Below, one piece after another: positions 34,208 to 42,293 of a DNA stretch of 64,000 nt (its first letter is position 1; each line of letters starts with the position of its first letter). The stretch covers positions 682,001 to 746,000 of the forward strand of contig NZ_CP102770.1 of the NCBI RefSeq assembly GCF_038561935.1, in the 5' to 3' direction. The notes under the pieces are model-generated. The model was given only the letters and a program-made list of their open reading frames with translations, was not told the origin of the DNA and made no database searches. The position numbers were made by a program, and so were the translations under genes. The DNA is from Myxococcus stipitatus. GTDB taxonomy: Bacteria; Myxococcota; Myxococcia; Myxococcales; Myxococcaceae.

Positions 34208-34915
34208 ATGGCGGATGTGGGGACGTTGGATTCGATGGGGCGCGAGGTGTCCTACGAGGAGCTCGCGGAGCGCCTGAAGGGCCACGAGCTGTTGCGCTGG
34301 TTGATGGACAACCGCACGTTGGTCGACGAGGAGCCCCAGCCCCGGCTCATCGAGGGGAGCGTCGAGGTGACGCATGACCTGGTGACGGGCGACGGGCCCT
34401 GGCTGCTGGTCATCCTGGGGGACCTGGTGACGACGGGGGACCTCCGCTTCAGGACGGATGACTACGCCACCAGCTCGCTGCTCGTGACGGGGAGTCTGCG
34501 GGCGCGCAATGTCCGGTATGGCGGCAGCGCCCGGGTGGCGGTGGACAAGGACCTGGTGGCATCCGGTGTCATCGTCGGCACGGGAGGGGATTCAGAGGCG
34601 AACCTGGGCGTGAGCGGGACGCTGACGGCGCGGGCGGTGCTGCTCGATGCACATACGTCCATCTGGGCGACCGCGGGCGGGCCTCGCTCGGTCCCCGAGG
34701 GTTTCCGCACGCTCGTCGTGGGAGGCAGGGGCTGGCGGGAGTTCCCGCTGGACTTCGACATCGATGAGCTGTCGCTCCACGCGCAGACCTTCGTCCCCGA
34801 GGTCCTCACCCGAGGTCTGCTGGACACCGACAAGGCGCTGGCGCACGCACGGACGGGAGGCAGCCCCTTCCTCCCCGACGTCGAGCGGCGGCTGAAGGAG
34901 AAGCGCGGCCTCTGA
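34208..34915 (+). CDS. Hypothetical beta-helix-like protein (bactofilin-type repeat pattern)
   Basis: A 235-residue soluble protein. Residues 50-150 alternate short hydrophobic strands with Gly/Asp turns (LLVILGDLVTTGDLRF, SLLVTGSLRARNV, VDKDLVASGVIVG, LGVSGTLTARAVLL), the look of a right-handed beta-helix such as in polymer-forming bactofilins. No signal peptide. It begins 20 bp after the YfaQ-like stop and may be the last gene of that operon. The assignment to bactofilin-like proteins is by pattern only; several myxobacterial proteins of unknown function share it. Confidence 0.55.
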   Translation: MADVGTLDSMGREVSYEELAERLKGHELLRWLMDNRTLVDEEPQPRLIEGSVEVTHDLVTGDGPWLLVILGDLVTTGDLRFRTDDYATSSLLVTGSLRARNVRYGGSARVAVDKDLVASGVIVGTGGDSEANLGVSGTLTARAVLLDAHTSIWATAGGPRSVPEGFRTLVVGGRGWREFPLDFDIDELSLHAQTFVPEVLTRGLLDTDKALAHARTGGSPFLPDVERRLKEKRGL

Positions 34916-34917
34916 CG

Positions 34918-36297
34918 TCAGGCCGCGGACTGGACGATGGAGGGCCTGGGGAACGTGAGCGTCGCGCGCGTGCCCTGCTGGGCGGCGTGGTGGAAGGAGA
35001 GGGTTCCACCGTGTGCCTCGACGATGCGGCGCACCAGCGTGAGCCCGAGCCCCAGTCCACCCGTCTCGCGCGTGCGGCTGCGGTCGGTGCGGAAGAAGGG
35101 CGTGGAGAGCTGGGGCAGGTCCGTGGCGCTGATGCCGATGCCCCGGTCCTCGACCTCCAGCCTCACGGAGTCCGCGTCCACCAGGGCCCGGAGCGTCACG
35201 GGGCTGCCGGGCTCCGAGTACTTGCGCGCGTTGTCGAGCAGGTTGTGGAGCGCGCGTCGCACGAGCACCGCGTCGGCGTCGAGCGAGGGCAGGTCCTCCG
35301 GCAGCTCCAACTGGAGCGGGCACTCGGGCGCGCCGCGCTGGAAGCGCTCGGCGGTGTCCTTCAGGAAGTCCTGGAGCGGGAGGTCGGCTCGCTGCACGCG
35401 AGGGCCTGGCTGGCCCGCCTGGTTCACCTCCAGGTCCAGCCGCGCCATCTGCATCACGCCATCCACGAGTTGCTGGAGCTCACCGATGTCCCGTCGCAGC
35501 TCCGGCAGCCGCTTCGCCAGCTCATCGGGGATTCCATCCTCGACCAGGTCCAGCGTCACACCCAGCCGGGCCAGGGGTGTGCGCAGCTCGTGAGAGACAT
35601 TGGCGAGCAGCTCCTTCTGGCCTCGGATGAGGCCCTCCATCCTCGCGGCCATCTCGTCGAAGGAGCGCCCCAGCATCGCGACTTCACTTCGGCCCTGGAT
35701 GCCCACTCGCGCGGACAAGCGACCCTGGCCAAACTCCTCCACCACCGCCGTCAGCCGCTCCAGGGGGCCGGCAATCAACCGCGCCGCGGGCAGCGCGAGC
35801 ACCGCCAGCACGAGCAGCACGACGGCCAGGAGTCCTCCCATCAACGAGTAGTAGTTGAGATGAGAAGGTGAGTAGTGGAGGAGGTAGCCCACCAGGGTGT
35901 CGCCCTTCCAGGCCGGAACGACGAGGACGGTCTCTCCATCCCTCTTGAACCAGGTCTGGCCCGCCCGGAACCTGCCGAACTCGTCGGCATCCAGCGCCGT
36001 GAAGGGAGGCTGTGCCGAGGAGTACTTCACCGTGCCCTGGAGGTCATACTTCGTGGCACGGACTCCGAGCTCCGCTCCGAGCTTGTCCAACAAGGGCTCC
36101 AGATCGGGGGAATCCGAAGCGGCCAGGGTCTCCAGGCGTTTGTAGTTCTCGGAGACGATGGCGTCTCCGACCTGGGTCCTGTCCAGGATGGAGCCGGTGA
36201 TGGCGAGCGACACCATCGAGCCCACCAGCATCACCACTCCGTAGAGGAAGATGCGCCAGAACATCCGGCGAGGGTGGAACCAGCTCGGTGGCTTCAT
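34918..36297 (-). CDS. Two-component sensor histidine kinase
   Basis: A 459-residue membrane kinase: TM1 at 14-36, a periplasmic loop of about 120 residues, TM2 near 155-180, HAMP, HisKA with VSHELRTPLARLGVT, and an ATPase domain with NLLDNARKYSEPG, VEDRGIGI and GLGLGLTLV. The start overlaps the stop of the OmpR-family regulator by ATGA, so they form a pair. The layout resembles CpxA/EnvZ-type envelope sensors. The operon's first gene is a beta-lactamase-fold hydrolase, so the signal could relate to the cell wall, which is inference. Convergent with the bactofilin-like gene; only 2 bp separate the stops. Confidence 0.93.
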   Translation of the reverse strand: MKPPSWFHPRRMFWRIFLYGVVMLVGSMVSLAITGSILDRTQVGDAIVSENYKRLETLAASDSPDLEPLLDKLGAELGVRATKYDLQGTVKYSSAQPPFTALDADEFGRFRAGQTWFKRDGETVLVVPAWKGDTLVGYLLHYSPSHLNYYSLMGGLLAVVLLVLAVLALPAARLIAGPLERLTAVVEEFGQGRLSARVGIQGRSEVAMLGRSFDEMAARMEGLIRGQKELLANVSHELRTPLARLGVTLDLVEDGIPDELAKRLPELRRDIGELQQLVDGVMQMARLDLEVNQAGQPGPRVQRADLPLQDFLKDTAERFQRGAPECPLQLELPEDLPSLDADAVLVRRALHNLLDNARKYSEPGSPVTLRALVDADSVRLEVEDRGIGISATDLPQLSTPFFRTDRSRTRETGGLGLGLTLVRRIVEAHGGTLSFHHAAQQGTRATLTFPRPSIVQSAA

Positions 36298-37001
36298 GCT
36301 TCGTCCCCTCGGTCCAGCACATAGCCCACGCCGCGCACCGTCTTGAGCAGCCGTGGGTGGCGCGCGTCGTCCCCCAGCTTCTGGCGCAGCCGGGACACAT
36401 GCACGTCGATGGCGCGGTCCACGGGCCCGTCCACGTCGCCAGGCTTCGCCAGCTCCAGGAGCTGCTCGCGCGAGAGCACCCGCCCGGCGCGCTCCGCGAG
36501 CCCCAGCAGCAGCGCGAACTCGTGCTGGGTCAACGGCAGCGTCTGTCCCTTGAGCGTGGCCTTCATGGCCGCGCGGTCCAGCGCGAGCTCGCCCACGCGC
36601 AGCACCTCTCGCGACGGGCCCAGGTGTCCCCGGCTGCGGCGCACCAGCGCCTGGATGCGCGCCAGCAGCTCGCGCGAAGAGAAGGGCTTGGCCAGGTAGT
36701 CATCCGCGCCCAGCTCCAGGCCCATCACCCGGTCCGCCTCCTCGCCCCGCGCGGTGAGCATCAGGATGGGCACCGCCGAGCGCGCCCGCAGCTCCCGGCA
36801 CACGGTGAGCCCATCCTTCCGAGGCAGCATGATGTCGATGAGGATGGCGTCGAACGAGCGCCGCGAGGCCTCCAGCAAGCCCAGCTCTCCGTCGCGCGCG
36901 ACACAGGTCCGCACGCCGAAGCGTTCCAGGTACTCGGCGGTGAGCCGCGCGAGGTGGCTGTCGTCCTCGATGAGGAGCACGTTGATGGGGGGCGAGTTCA
37001 T
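36294..37001 (-). CDS. OmpR-family response regulator
   Basis: A 235-residue regulator with a receiver domain (acidic pair in LLIEDD, phosphoacceptor Asp56 in ILIDIMLP, LTARG, and Lys in LAKPFSSREL). The C-terminal winged helix shows LTQHEFALLLGLAERAGRVLSREQLLE and DVHVSRLRQKLGDD...LLKTVRGVGYVL. Its output should be tandem direct repeats bound as dimers. Such a repeat, GTTACAATCGTTTACATTCC, lies upstream of the operon's first gene, suggesting autoregulation. A TGGAG site precedes the ATG; 12 bp separate it from the hydrolase stop. Confidence 0.94.
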   Translation of the reverse strand: MNSPPINVLLIEDDSHLARLTAEYLERFGVRTCVARDGELGLLEASRRSFDAILIDIMLPRKDGLTVCRELRARSAVPILMLTARGEEADRVMGLELGADDYLAKPFSSRELLARIQALVRRSRGHLGPSREVLRVGELALDRAAMKATLKGQTLPLTQHEFALLLGLAERAGRVLSREQLLELAKPGDVDGPVDRAIDVHVSRLRQKLGDDARHPRLLKTVRGVGYVLDRGDEA

Positions 37002-37013
37002 CGTGACTCCAGC

Positions 37014-38318
37014 CTAGCGTGGGGACGCGGAGCCTTGGGTCCGCGAGGTGCTGCCCACGGTAGGCGGCCCCACATGCACCAGCTCCTTCACCCGAACAGG
37101 GAAATTCCCGAAGGAATCGGCGCGGTCGGGCTCGCCCTTCCCGTCCTCGACGTAGTTGTACATGCGCACCGCGACCAGCTGGTGCTCGGGAAGGACGACC
37201 AGGAATTGTCCCAACCAGCCATTGGCGTTGGCTCCGACGAGGGGGCCCATCTCCGTCCGCCTCCACTTCTGGTTCCGGCCCATGACTTCCTTCTGGAGCT
37301 CCGGAAGGGGGACCCCCAGCGCATCGAGGTAGCTGTCCTCGTCCTGGAAGTCGCGGCCGAGCAGCGCCGTCGCCGCCTGGATGATGGGCTGAGGGACGCC
37401 CGCCTGCTTCCAGGCGGACAGCAGCACCTCATCCACGAAGCTCCGGCGCCACGCGGGCTCGGGCCACCACAGGAGGCCCGTCGCGCTGGCGGGGCCTTCA
37501 CCCGGGGCCAGCATCCGCTTGACCCACTCCTGCGGCAGGAGCTGGCGAAGTTGCCACAGGCCCCCGTTCACCAGGAGCTGGCCCACCTTGGCCAGGTCTC
37601 GCGGCCGGATCTGCAGGCCCGACATGGCGTGGGGATTGCCCGCCCGGTCCAGGTCCCAGCGATAGTCGGTGATGCCCATGGGGCGGAAGAGCGCGTCGCC
37701 GAGGTAGCGGTCCAGGCGCTTGCCGGACGCCTTCTCGACGATGGCCGCCAGCAGGTTGACGGCCTTGTTGTTGTACTGGAGTTGAGTGCCGGGCGCGTGA
37801 GCCATCTCCGAGGCCAGCGCGAGCTTCACGAAGTCCGGGCTCGAGTAGATCTCCCCCGTGCCCTGCCCGACGTCGAGGCCCGAGGTGTGGTTGAGCAGGT
37901 GGCGCAGGGTGATGTCCTTCTTGCGGCCCTGGTTCCACTCCGGGAAGTACTGGTGCACCGGCACGTCCAGCGAGGGAATCTTCCCGTCCGCCAGCAGCTT
38001 CACCACGGCCATGCCCACCACGGACTTGGTGACGGACATCGCCTCGATGCGGGTGGGGGCCTCGCGGAAGCTCCACTCCCCGATGAGCTTGCCGTTCTTC
38101 AGGATGACGACCGCGCTGGAGTGCGTGGTCTTGGCCTCCTCGAGCAGCCGCTCCAGGGCCTTCGGGTCGATTCCCTCCGCCTCCGGGGACTCGGCGCGCG
38201 GCAGGTCCTGGGCCGGCGCGGCGAGGGACGGACGCGCCGCGAGGAGCACCAGGCCCGTGGCCAGCAAGGAGAGGACGGCTCGAGCGACTCCGCTTCGGTG
38301 ACGACGGTACGTGGACAT
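37014..38318 (-). CDS. Exported serine hydrolase, class C beta-lactamase family
   Basis: A 434-residue periplasmic protein with a signal peptide (VLSLLATGLVLLAARPSLA). The fold is that of class C beta-lactamases and DD-peptidases: the nucleophile motif SVTK in RIEAMSVTKSVVG, YNN in LQYNNKAVNLLA, then a C-terminal Gly-rich segment PLVGANANGWLGQ in place of the usual KTG box. HTSGLDVG follows as in many esterase-type members. It could be a beta-lactamase, a peptidase or an esterase. Being in one operon with a two-component pair suggests that its expression is controlled by envelope or cell-wall stress. Confidence 0.83.
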   Translation of the reverse strand: MSTYRRHRSGVARAVLSLLATGLVLLAARPSLAAPAQDLPRAESPEAEGIDPKALERLLEEAKTTHSSAVVILKNGKLIGEWSFREAPTRIEAMSVTKSVVGMAVVKLLADGKIPSLDVPVHQYFPEWNQGRKKDITLRHLLNHTSGLDVGQGTGEIYSSPDFVKLALASEMAHAPGTQLQYNNKAVNLLAAIVEKASGKRLDRYLGDALFRPMGITDYRWDLDRAGNPHAMSGLQIRPRDLAKVGQLLVNGGLWQLRQLLPQEWVKRMLAPGEGPASATGLLWWPEPAWRRSFVDEVLLSAWKQAGVPQPIIQAATALLGRDFQDEDSYLDALGVPLPELQKEVMGRNQKWRRTEMGPLVGANANGWLGQFLVVLPEHQLVAVRMYNYVEDGKGEPDRADSFGNFPVRVKELVHVGPPTVGSTSRTQGSASPR

Positions 38319-38388
38319 CGGACCCCCCAGCGCTTCGGGTAGATGGGATGGTCGTACTCAACGCCCGTCATGTCGCGGCGGTATGTGC

Positions 38389-38408
38389 GGAATGTAAACG
38401 ATTGTAAC
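38389..38408 (-). promoter_or_regulatory. Candidate OmpR-type operator upstream of the hydrolase operon
   Basis: On the minus strand the sequence GTTACAATCGTTTACATTCC contains TTACAATC and TTACATTC exactly 10 bp apart. This is the spacing and core (GTTACA-N4 tandem) recognised by OmpR-like regulators. It lies 71-90 bp upstream of the hydrolase start, in front of an operon that encodes an OmpR-family regulator. Confidence 0.55.
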
Positions 38409-38434
38409 GGCCGCGCGGCCCCCTCAAAAGACAA

Positions 38435-38464
38435 CGCCGGAGCCTCCTGGTGGAGACTCCGGCG
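38435..38464 (-). terminator. Rho-independent terminator of the M43 protease gene
   Basis: An 8-bp stem (CGCCGGAG / CTCCGGCG) continues after a 1x1 mismatch into a 4-bp inner stem with loop TGGT. Read on the minus strand it is followed by TTGTCTTTTG, a T-rich tract that is rare in this genome. It lies about 30 bp past the protease stop. Confidence 0.75.
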
Positions 38465-38495
38465 ACATCCCAGCCGTCAAGCTGTCGGGGGAAGA

Positions 38496-39386
38496 CTAGC
38501 GGTAGGTCGCGGTGAGGCTGTCCGCGCGCTCGATCTGACCCGCGGTGAGCGAGTTCATGCAGGAGTCGTCCGTGTAGTCCATGAAGTTGGTGATGGGGTC
38601 CGCGCCGCCGCCCGCGCACGTGTCGCGGCCCGCGGGGCAGCCGTAGGCGGGAGAGGCCTCGGCCGGGGTGTCGCTGACGGAGTCTCCCGCGCCGGTGCAG
38701 CCGCCCTGGAACGTGTGGTACAGGCCCAGCCAGTGGCCGACCTCGTGCGTGCCCGTGTCACCCTCGTTGTAGGGCGCCGCGGAGCCGCCGGGGACGCTGC
38801 TGTAGAGGAGGACCACGCCGTCCTGCAGGGGGGCGCTGTTGTAGCTGGAGGGGAACGTCGCCCAGCCCAGCAGGCCGCCGCTCAGCTCGGCGGAGTAGAT
38901 GTTGAGGCTCTCGGGGCCACCCTTGCGCAGCGCCTTCTTCATGGCGCGCTCGTTGGCGCTGCCGCTCCGCAGGGCGAACCACTTGGAGTTGGTCGTGCGC
39001 GTCGTGCCCTGGAGCACGAAGCGGAACGGGGTGTTGGCGTAGGCCGCGTTCAGCACGTTCATCTGCGCGGTGATCTGCGAATCGGGGATGTCGCCGTTCG
39101 CCAGGCCCGTGCCCTTGTTGATGACGTGGAAGTAGGTCGGCACCGTCACGGAGCCCACCGCGCGCATCTCCATCTTGCGGCTCTTCACGTAGGCGTCGAT
39201 GGCGGCGCGCTCCTCGGCGGAGGGCTCGATGGTCGCACAGCCACGCAGACCCGCGACCTGCTCAGCGGTCGGGTCCGCCGGAGCCGGCGTCTCCCCGGCG
39301 CTGTCGTTCTGACACGCGGTGAGGCTGAACAGCGCACCAGCAACCACGGCCAGACGACTCGCTCGCTTCGCGACGATGCCAATCAT
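38496..39386 (-). CDS. Pappalysin-type (M43) zinc metalloprotease lipoprotein
   Basis: A 296-residue lipoprotein (lipobox LTAC, Cys about 25). The zinc site is HEVGHWLGLYH, the full metzincin pattern HExxHxxGxxH, and the Met-turn follows as NFMDYTDDSCM. Cys-rich sequence around the site (GGCTGAG, YGCPAGRDTCAGGG) matches the cytophagalysin/pappalysin M43 family. Probably anchored in the outer membrane and active outside the cell in predation or matrix turnover. Start ATG 39386 is preceded by GGAG. A longer open frame upstream to 40514 is not real. Ends in a clear T-tailed terminator. Confidence 0.9.
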   Translation of the reverse strand: MIGIVAKRASRLAVVAGALFSLTACQNDSAGETPAPADPTAEQVAGLRGCATIEPSAEERAAIDAYVKSRKMEMRAVGSVTVPTYFHVINKGTGLANGDIPDSQITAQMNVLNAAYANTPFRFVLQGTTRTTNSKWFALRSGSANERAMKKALRKGGPESLNIYSAELSGGLLGWATFPSSYNSAPLQDGVVLLYSSVPGGSAAPYNEGDTGTHEVGHWLGLYHTFQGGCTGAGDSVSDTPAEASPAYGCPAGRDTCAGGGADPITNFMDYTDDSCMNSLTAGQIERADSLTATYR

Positions 39387-39708
39387 TGCCAACTCCAGGG
39401 AAGGGGGTGAAACAACGAATAGCCGAGCAAAGCAGCGCGAGTCAATGGTGCCATGAGACAATTTGTCTTGATTCCCCGTACGACTGACGCCGCACGGCGG
39501 GATAAGTGAGACATTCATGCTCCAGTCATGAGGGGGTGAATGTAAAATGTCTTTCATTGTGGCCGATGGCCGTGTGGCGGGGTCTGGGGTGTCCTCCGCC
39601 TCACGGATGGGGGTGCCATGGGGGGCGGGCGTCCGAGCGAGCGGCGATTGCCGGGCTCCGGGGGGTGAACCACTTTGCGTCATTCCCTGTCGACGAGGAG
39701 GACTGCAC
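39387..39708. other. Divergent intergenic region (M43 protease / DUF4142 gene)
   Basis: About 320 bp with both promoters. It is locally AT-richer (39440-39550) than its surroundings. It includes the palindrome AGACAA-T-TTGTCT (39456-39468) and AGACATT / AATGTCT half-sites near 39510-39560. No supported gene was found. The palindrome lies about 75 bp from the protease start and may be an operator. Confidence 0.5.
39456..39468. promoter_or_regulatory. Palindrome AGACAA-T-TTGTCT, possible operator
   Basis: A perfect 6-bp inverted repeat around a single T, in the divergent region and close to the M43 protease start. AT-rich in a GC-rich setting. No regulator is known to me for this sequence. Confidence 0.35.
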
Positions 39709-40386
39709 ATGGCTCGAAAGATTCGTGGTGGTGGAGTGGCGGCCCTGGCGGCGACGCTGGCGTTCGGGGCCATGACGGGCACCGCGCTCGCGGAGGATGC
39801 GGACAAGAAGGTGAAGAAGGAGCAGAAGGAGATTGGCGAGGCGGCGGCGGAGCGCACGCTGTACGTGGGCAAGCTGGCCCTCTTCGACGCGAAGCAGGTG
39901 GCCCTGGGCAACCTGGCGCTGGAGAAGTCCCAGAACCCGGAGGTGCGTGCGTTCGCCCAGAAGCTGGTGGATGCGCGCCGCCAGCACATGTCCGACCTGA
40001 GGACGTGGGCGGACGCCAAGTCCATCGAGGTCGCGAACATCGACCTGACCAGCCCGAGCTCCGCGACGGGTGGCTCCGGGTCGGCGCCTCCCGCGATGCA
40101 GGAGGGCTTCGACAAGAAGATGGAGGGCGTCGACGAGCGCCTGAACAAGGCCATCACCGAGGCCGAGAAGGACCTGGACAAGCTCCGGGAGAAGGAAGGC
40201 AAGGACTTCGACAAGGCGTTCCTCTCGCGCGTCGCGGATGACGGCAAGAAGGGGCAGGACCTCGTGAAGGACGGGCAGAAGAAGTACAGCTCGGATGCCG
40301 CCTTCATCGCCCTGCTGAGCAAGACGCGCCAGGGCATCCAGAGCGAGGAGACGCAGGCGAAGGACCTCGAGAAGCTCGTGCGCTGA
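39709..40386 (+). CDS. DUF4142 exported protein
   Basis: A 225-residue exported protein (signal peptide AALAATLAFGAMTGTALA). The mature part is a long, charged, all-helical region: VALGNLALEKSQNPEVRAFAQKLVDARRQHMSDL is the typical first segment of DUF4142, a ferritin-like helical bundle family. Metal ligands of true ferritins are not visible. The linker at about 115-130 is Ser/Gly-rich. ATG 39709 is preceded by GAGGAGG. It is followed by a strong hairpin. Function unknown; relatives are linked to envelope or stress roles in various bacteria. Confidence 0.85.
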   Translation: MARKIRGGGVAALAATLAFGAMTGTALAEDADKKVKKEQKEIGEAAAERTLYVGKLALFDAKQVALGNLALEKSQNPEVRAFAQKLVDARRQHMSDLRTWADAKSIEVANIDLTSPSSATGGSGSAPPAMQEGFDKKMEGVDERLNKAITEAEKDLDKLREKEGKDFDKAFLSRVADDGKKGQDLVKDGQKKYSSDAAFIALLSKTRQGIQSEETQAKDLEKLVR

Positions 40387-40411
40387 CGGCGCATCGACGT
40401 CCATGACGGCG

Positions 40412-40440
40412 CGGCGCGGTGACGTCCGGTCACCGCGCCG
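40412..40440 (+). terminator. Strong hairpin terminator after the DUF4142 gene
   Basis: A perfect 12-bp inverted repeat (CGGCGCGGTGAC / GTCACCGCGCCG) with a 5-base loop, 26 bp past the stop codon. Confidence 0.75.
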
Positions 40441-40529
40441 TTGCCGCGTTCCCGCGTCGGGTGGAGGACACCGCGGCCCCGCGTCCGGAGGCGGGTTGAC
40501 GTCGCGCGGGGCAATACCTATCCCGACGC

Positions 40530-41501
40530 ATGGCAAATGCCTGGAGGTGGGTGCTGGCCGGGTGGTGCGTGGCCCTGTGCGCGTGCACGGCGCCGTCGCC
40601 CCATGTCGCGCCGGTGGCTCCCGAGGGTGCCACGCCCGTGGGGCCCTTCGCGCCGGAGGCCCGCGCGCTCTTCGAGGGCTGCATCCCGATTCCCGACAGC
40701 GCGACGTCCCGGCTGTATCGCTGTGGCGAGGTCACGGTGTGGCTGGTGGAGCGCAAGGACGTGCCCGCGGAGCGGGTGCTGGCGCTGGCCCGCGCGCGGG
40801 TGGTGGAGCGCCTGGGGGAGCAGGTGGTGGTGGCGGACGGGGCGCTGCCGCTGGCGGGGCGCTCGTGGCCCGCAGCGCGCTTCGCCATCTGTGAGTCCGG
40901 GGCTGACGGGCCGGGGGCGTGTCGCGCGGGAGGCTACCTGGTCTCCGTGGCCGAGCCATTGGGCAGACAGCGGGAGCTGGGCTGTGTCGCGCGAGGCAAT
41001 GGCGCGCCCGCCCTGGCGCGGTGTCTGGAGTTCTTCGAGTACCTGGCGGCCCATGGCAACCCGGAGGGGGATGTGTTGGAGGTGGAGGGGGTGCTGCTGC
41101 CGCCTCGGCTGCCGTGGCGCTCGCTCGCGGTGCCCGAGGGGTGTCAGCCCGCGGCCTCGACGAGCCGGGCGGGCCGCATCCGGTGTGACGACGCGTCCTT
41201 CGTGTGGAGTGTGTATCGCCCCGCGCGCGCCGAGGTGACGGAGCGCTGGCGGGACCAGGGGGTGTCCGAGTTGCGCGATGCCTTGCCCGGCGCGGGGCCG
41301 GTGGAGGAGGTGGCGTGTCGGCTGGAGCAGCTCCCCGCGCGGTGTCTGCGATTCACGGCGCCGTCGGCCCGAGGGCCCCTGGTGGTCTGGGTGGGCGCGG
41401 TGGAGTGGAAGGACCGGGCGCTGTTCGCCTCGTGTGCTTTTCTCGCGAAGTCCGAGCCGGACTTCCCCGCCGTCTGCAATGGTGCCTTCTCACTGCCTTG
41501 A
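40530..41501 (+). CDS. Hypothetical lipoprotein
   Basis: A 323-residue lipoprotein (leader WCVALCAC; lipidated Cys19). Contains nine or more Cys in the mature part, suggesting several disulfides in the periplasm. Repeated-looking halves: both about 75-145 and 210-310 contain an R-C segment, a VWLV/VWSV strand and a helix, so it may be an internal duplication. No family recognised. It is separated by 30 bp from the ABC transporter operon and might be co-transcribed with it. Confidence 0.7.
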   Translation: MANAWRWVLAGWCVALCACTAPSPHVAPVAPEGATPVGPFAPEARALFEGCIPIPDSATSRLYRCGEVTVWLVERKDVPAERVLALARARVVERLGEQVVVADGALPLAGRSWPAARFAICESGADGPGACRAGGYLVSVAEPLGRQRELGCVARGNGAPALARCLEFFEYLAAHGNPEGDVLEVEGVLLPPRLPWRSLAVPEGCQPAASTSRAGRIRCDDASFVWSVYRPARAEVTERWRDQGVSELRDALPGAGPVEEVACRLEQLPARCLRFTAPSARGPLVVWVGAVEWKDRALFASCAFLAKSEPDFPAVCNGAFSLP

Positions 41502-41531
41502 CCCACCTCGACGGCGTGAAGGGGCCGACCC

Positions 41532-42293
41532 GTGTATGCCTTGCAGGATGTCTCCAAGCGCTTCGGCACGACGCAGGCGCTGCGCTCGCTGACACTCTCC
41601 CTGCCGGAGGGACGCACCACCGTGCTGCTCGGGCCGAGTGGCTGTGGGAAGTCCACGCTGGTTCGGCTGCTCAATGGCTTGCTTCACCCGGACACGGGGC
41701 GCGTCCTGTACGCGGGCCAGCCCTTGCCCACGGAGGCGAAGGCGCTGCTCGGGCTCCGCCATCGCGTGGGGTACGCGCTCCAGGGTGGCGGGCTGTTTCC
41801 GCACCTCACGGGGGAGGGGAACCTCACGCTCATGGCCCGGCACCTGCGCTGGCCGGAGGCGCGCATCCGCGAGCGGAGGGACCTGCTGGTGGAGCTGACG
41901 CGGTTTCCTCCCGAGGCGCTCGCGCGCTATCCGGCGCAGCTCTCGGGTGGGCAGCGGCAGCGGGTGGCGTTGATGCGCGCGCTCATGTTGGACCCGGAGG
42001 TGCTGCTGCTCGACGAGCCGCTGGGCGCGTTGGATCCGCTCGTGCGCCATGAGCTGCAGGCGGACCTGCGGAGCATCTTCGCGCGGCTGCGCAAGACGGT
42101 GGTCCTGGTGACGCATGACCTCGCGGAGGCGGCGTTCCTCGGAGACGACATCGTCCTCATGCGTGAGGGGCAGGTGGTGCAGCAGGGCCGCCTGGTGGAC
42201 CTGGAGGAGCGCCCGGCGGACCCGTTCGTCACGCGCTTCATCCAGGCCCAGCGGTGGGCCACCTCCTCCGTCCCCGAGAGGGCCCCGACATGA
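41532..42293 (+). CDS. ABC transporter ATPase, glycine betaine / choline (OpuCA-like) type
   Basis: A 253-residue ATPase: Walker A GPSGCGKST, Q-loop in GYALQGGGLFPHLT, signature LSGGQRQR, Walker B VLLLDEP with D-loop GALDPL, and switch THDLAEA. The pattern Q-G-G-G-L-F-P-H is typical of quaternary-amine importers. No CBS domains follow, so it is OpuC/OsmV-like without the ionic-strength sensor. Overlaps the next gene by ATGA. Imports compatible solutes when coupled to the fused membrane/binding protein. GTG start at 41532. Confidence 0.92.
   Translation: MYALQDVSKRFGTTQALRSLTLSLPEGRTTVLLGPSGCGKSTLVRLLNGLLHPDTGRVLYAGQPLPTEAKALLGLRHRVGYALQGGGLFPHLTGEGNLTLMARHLRWPEARIRERRDLLVELTRFPPEALARYPAQLSGGQRQRVALMRALMLDPEVLLLDEPLGALDPLVRHELQADLRSIFARLRKTVVLVTHDLAEAAFLGDDIVLMREGQVVQQGRLVDLEERPADPFVTRFIQAQRWATSSVPERAPT

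Noticed and set aside
39387-40514. Long N-terminal extension of the M43 protease frame.
   Set aside because: It runs antisense to the DUF4142 gene and lacks a ribosome site; the lipobox and GGAG place the start at 39386.
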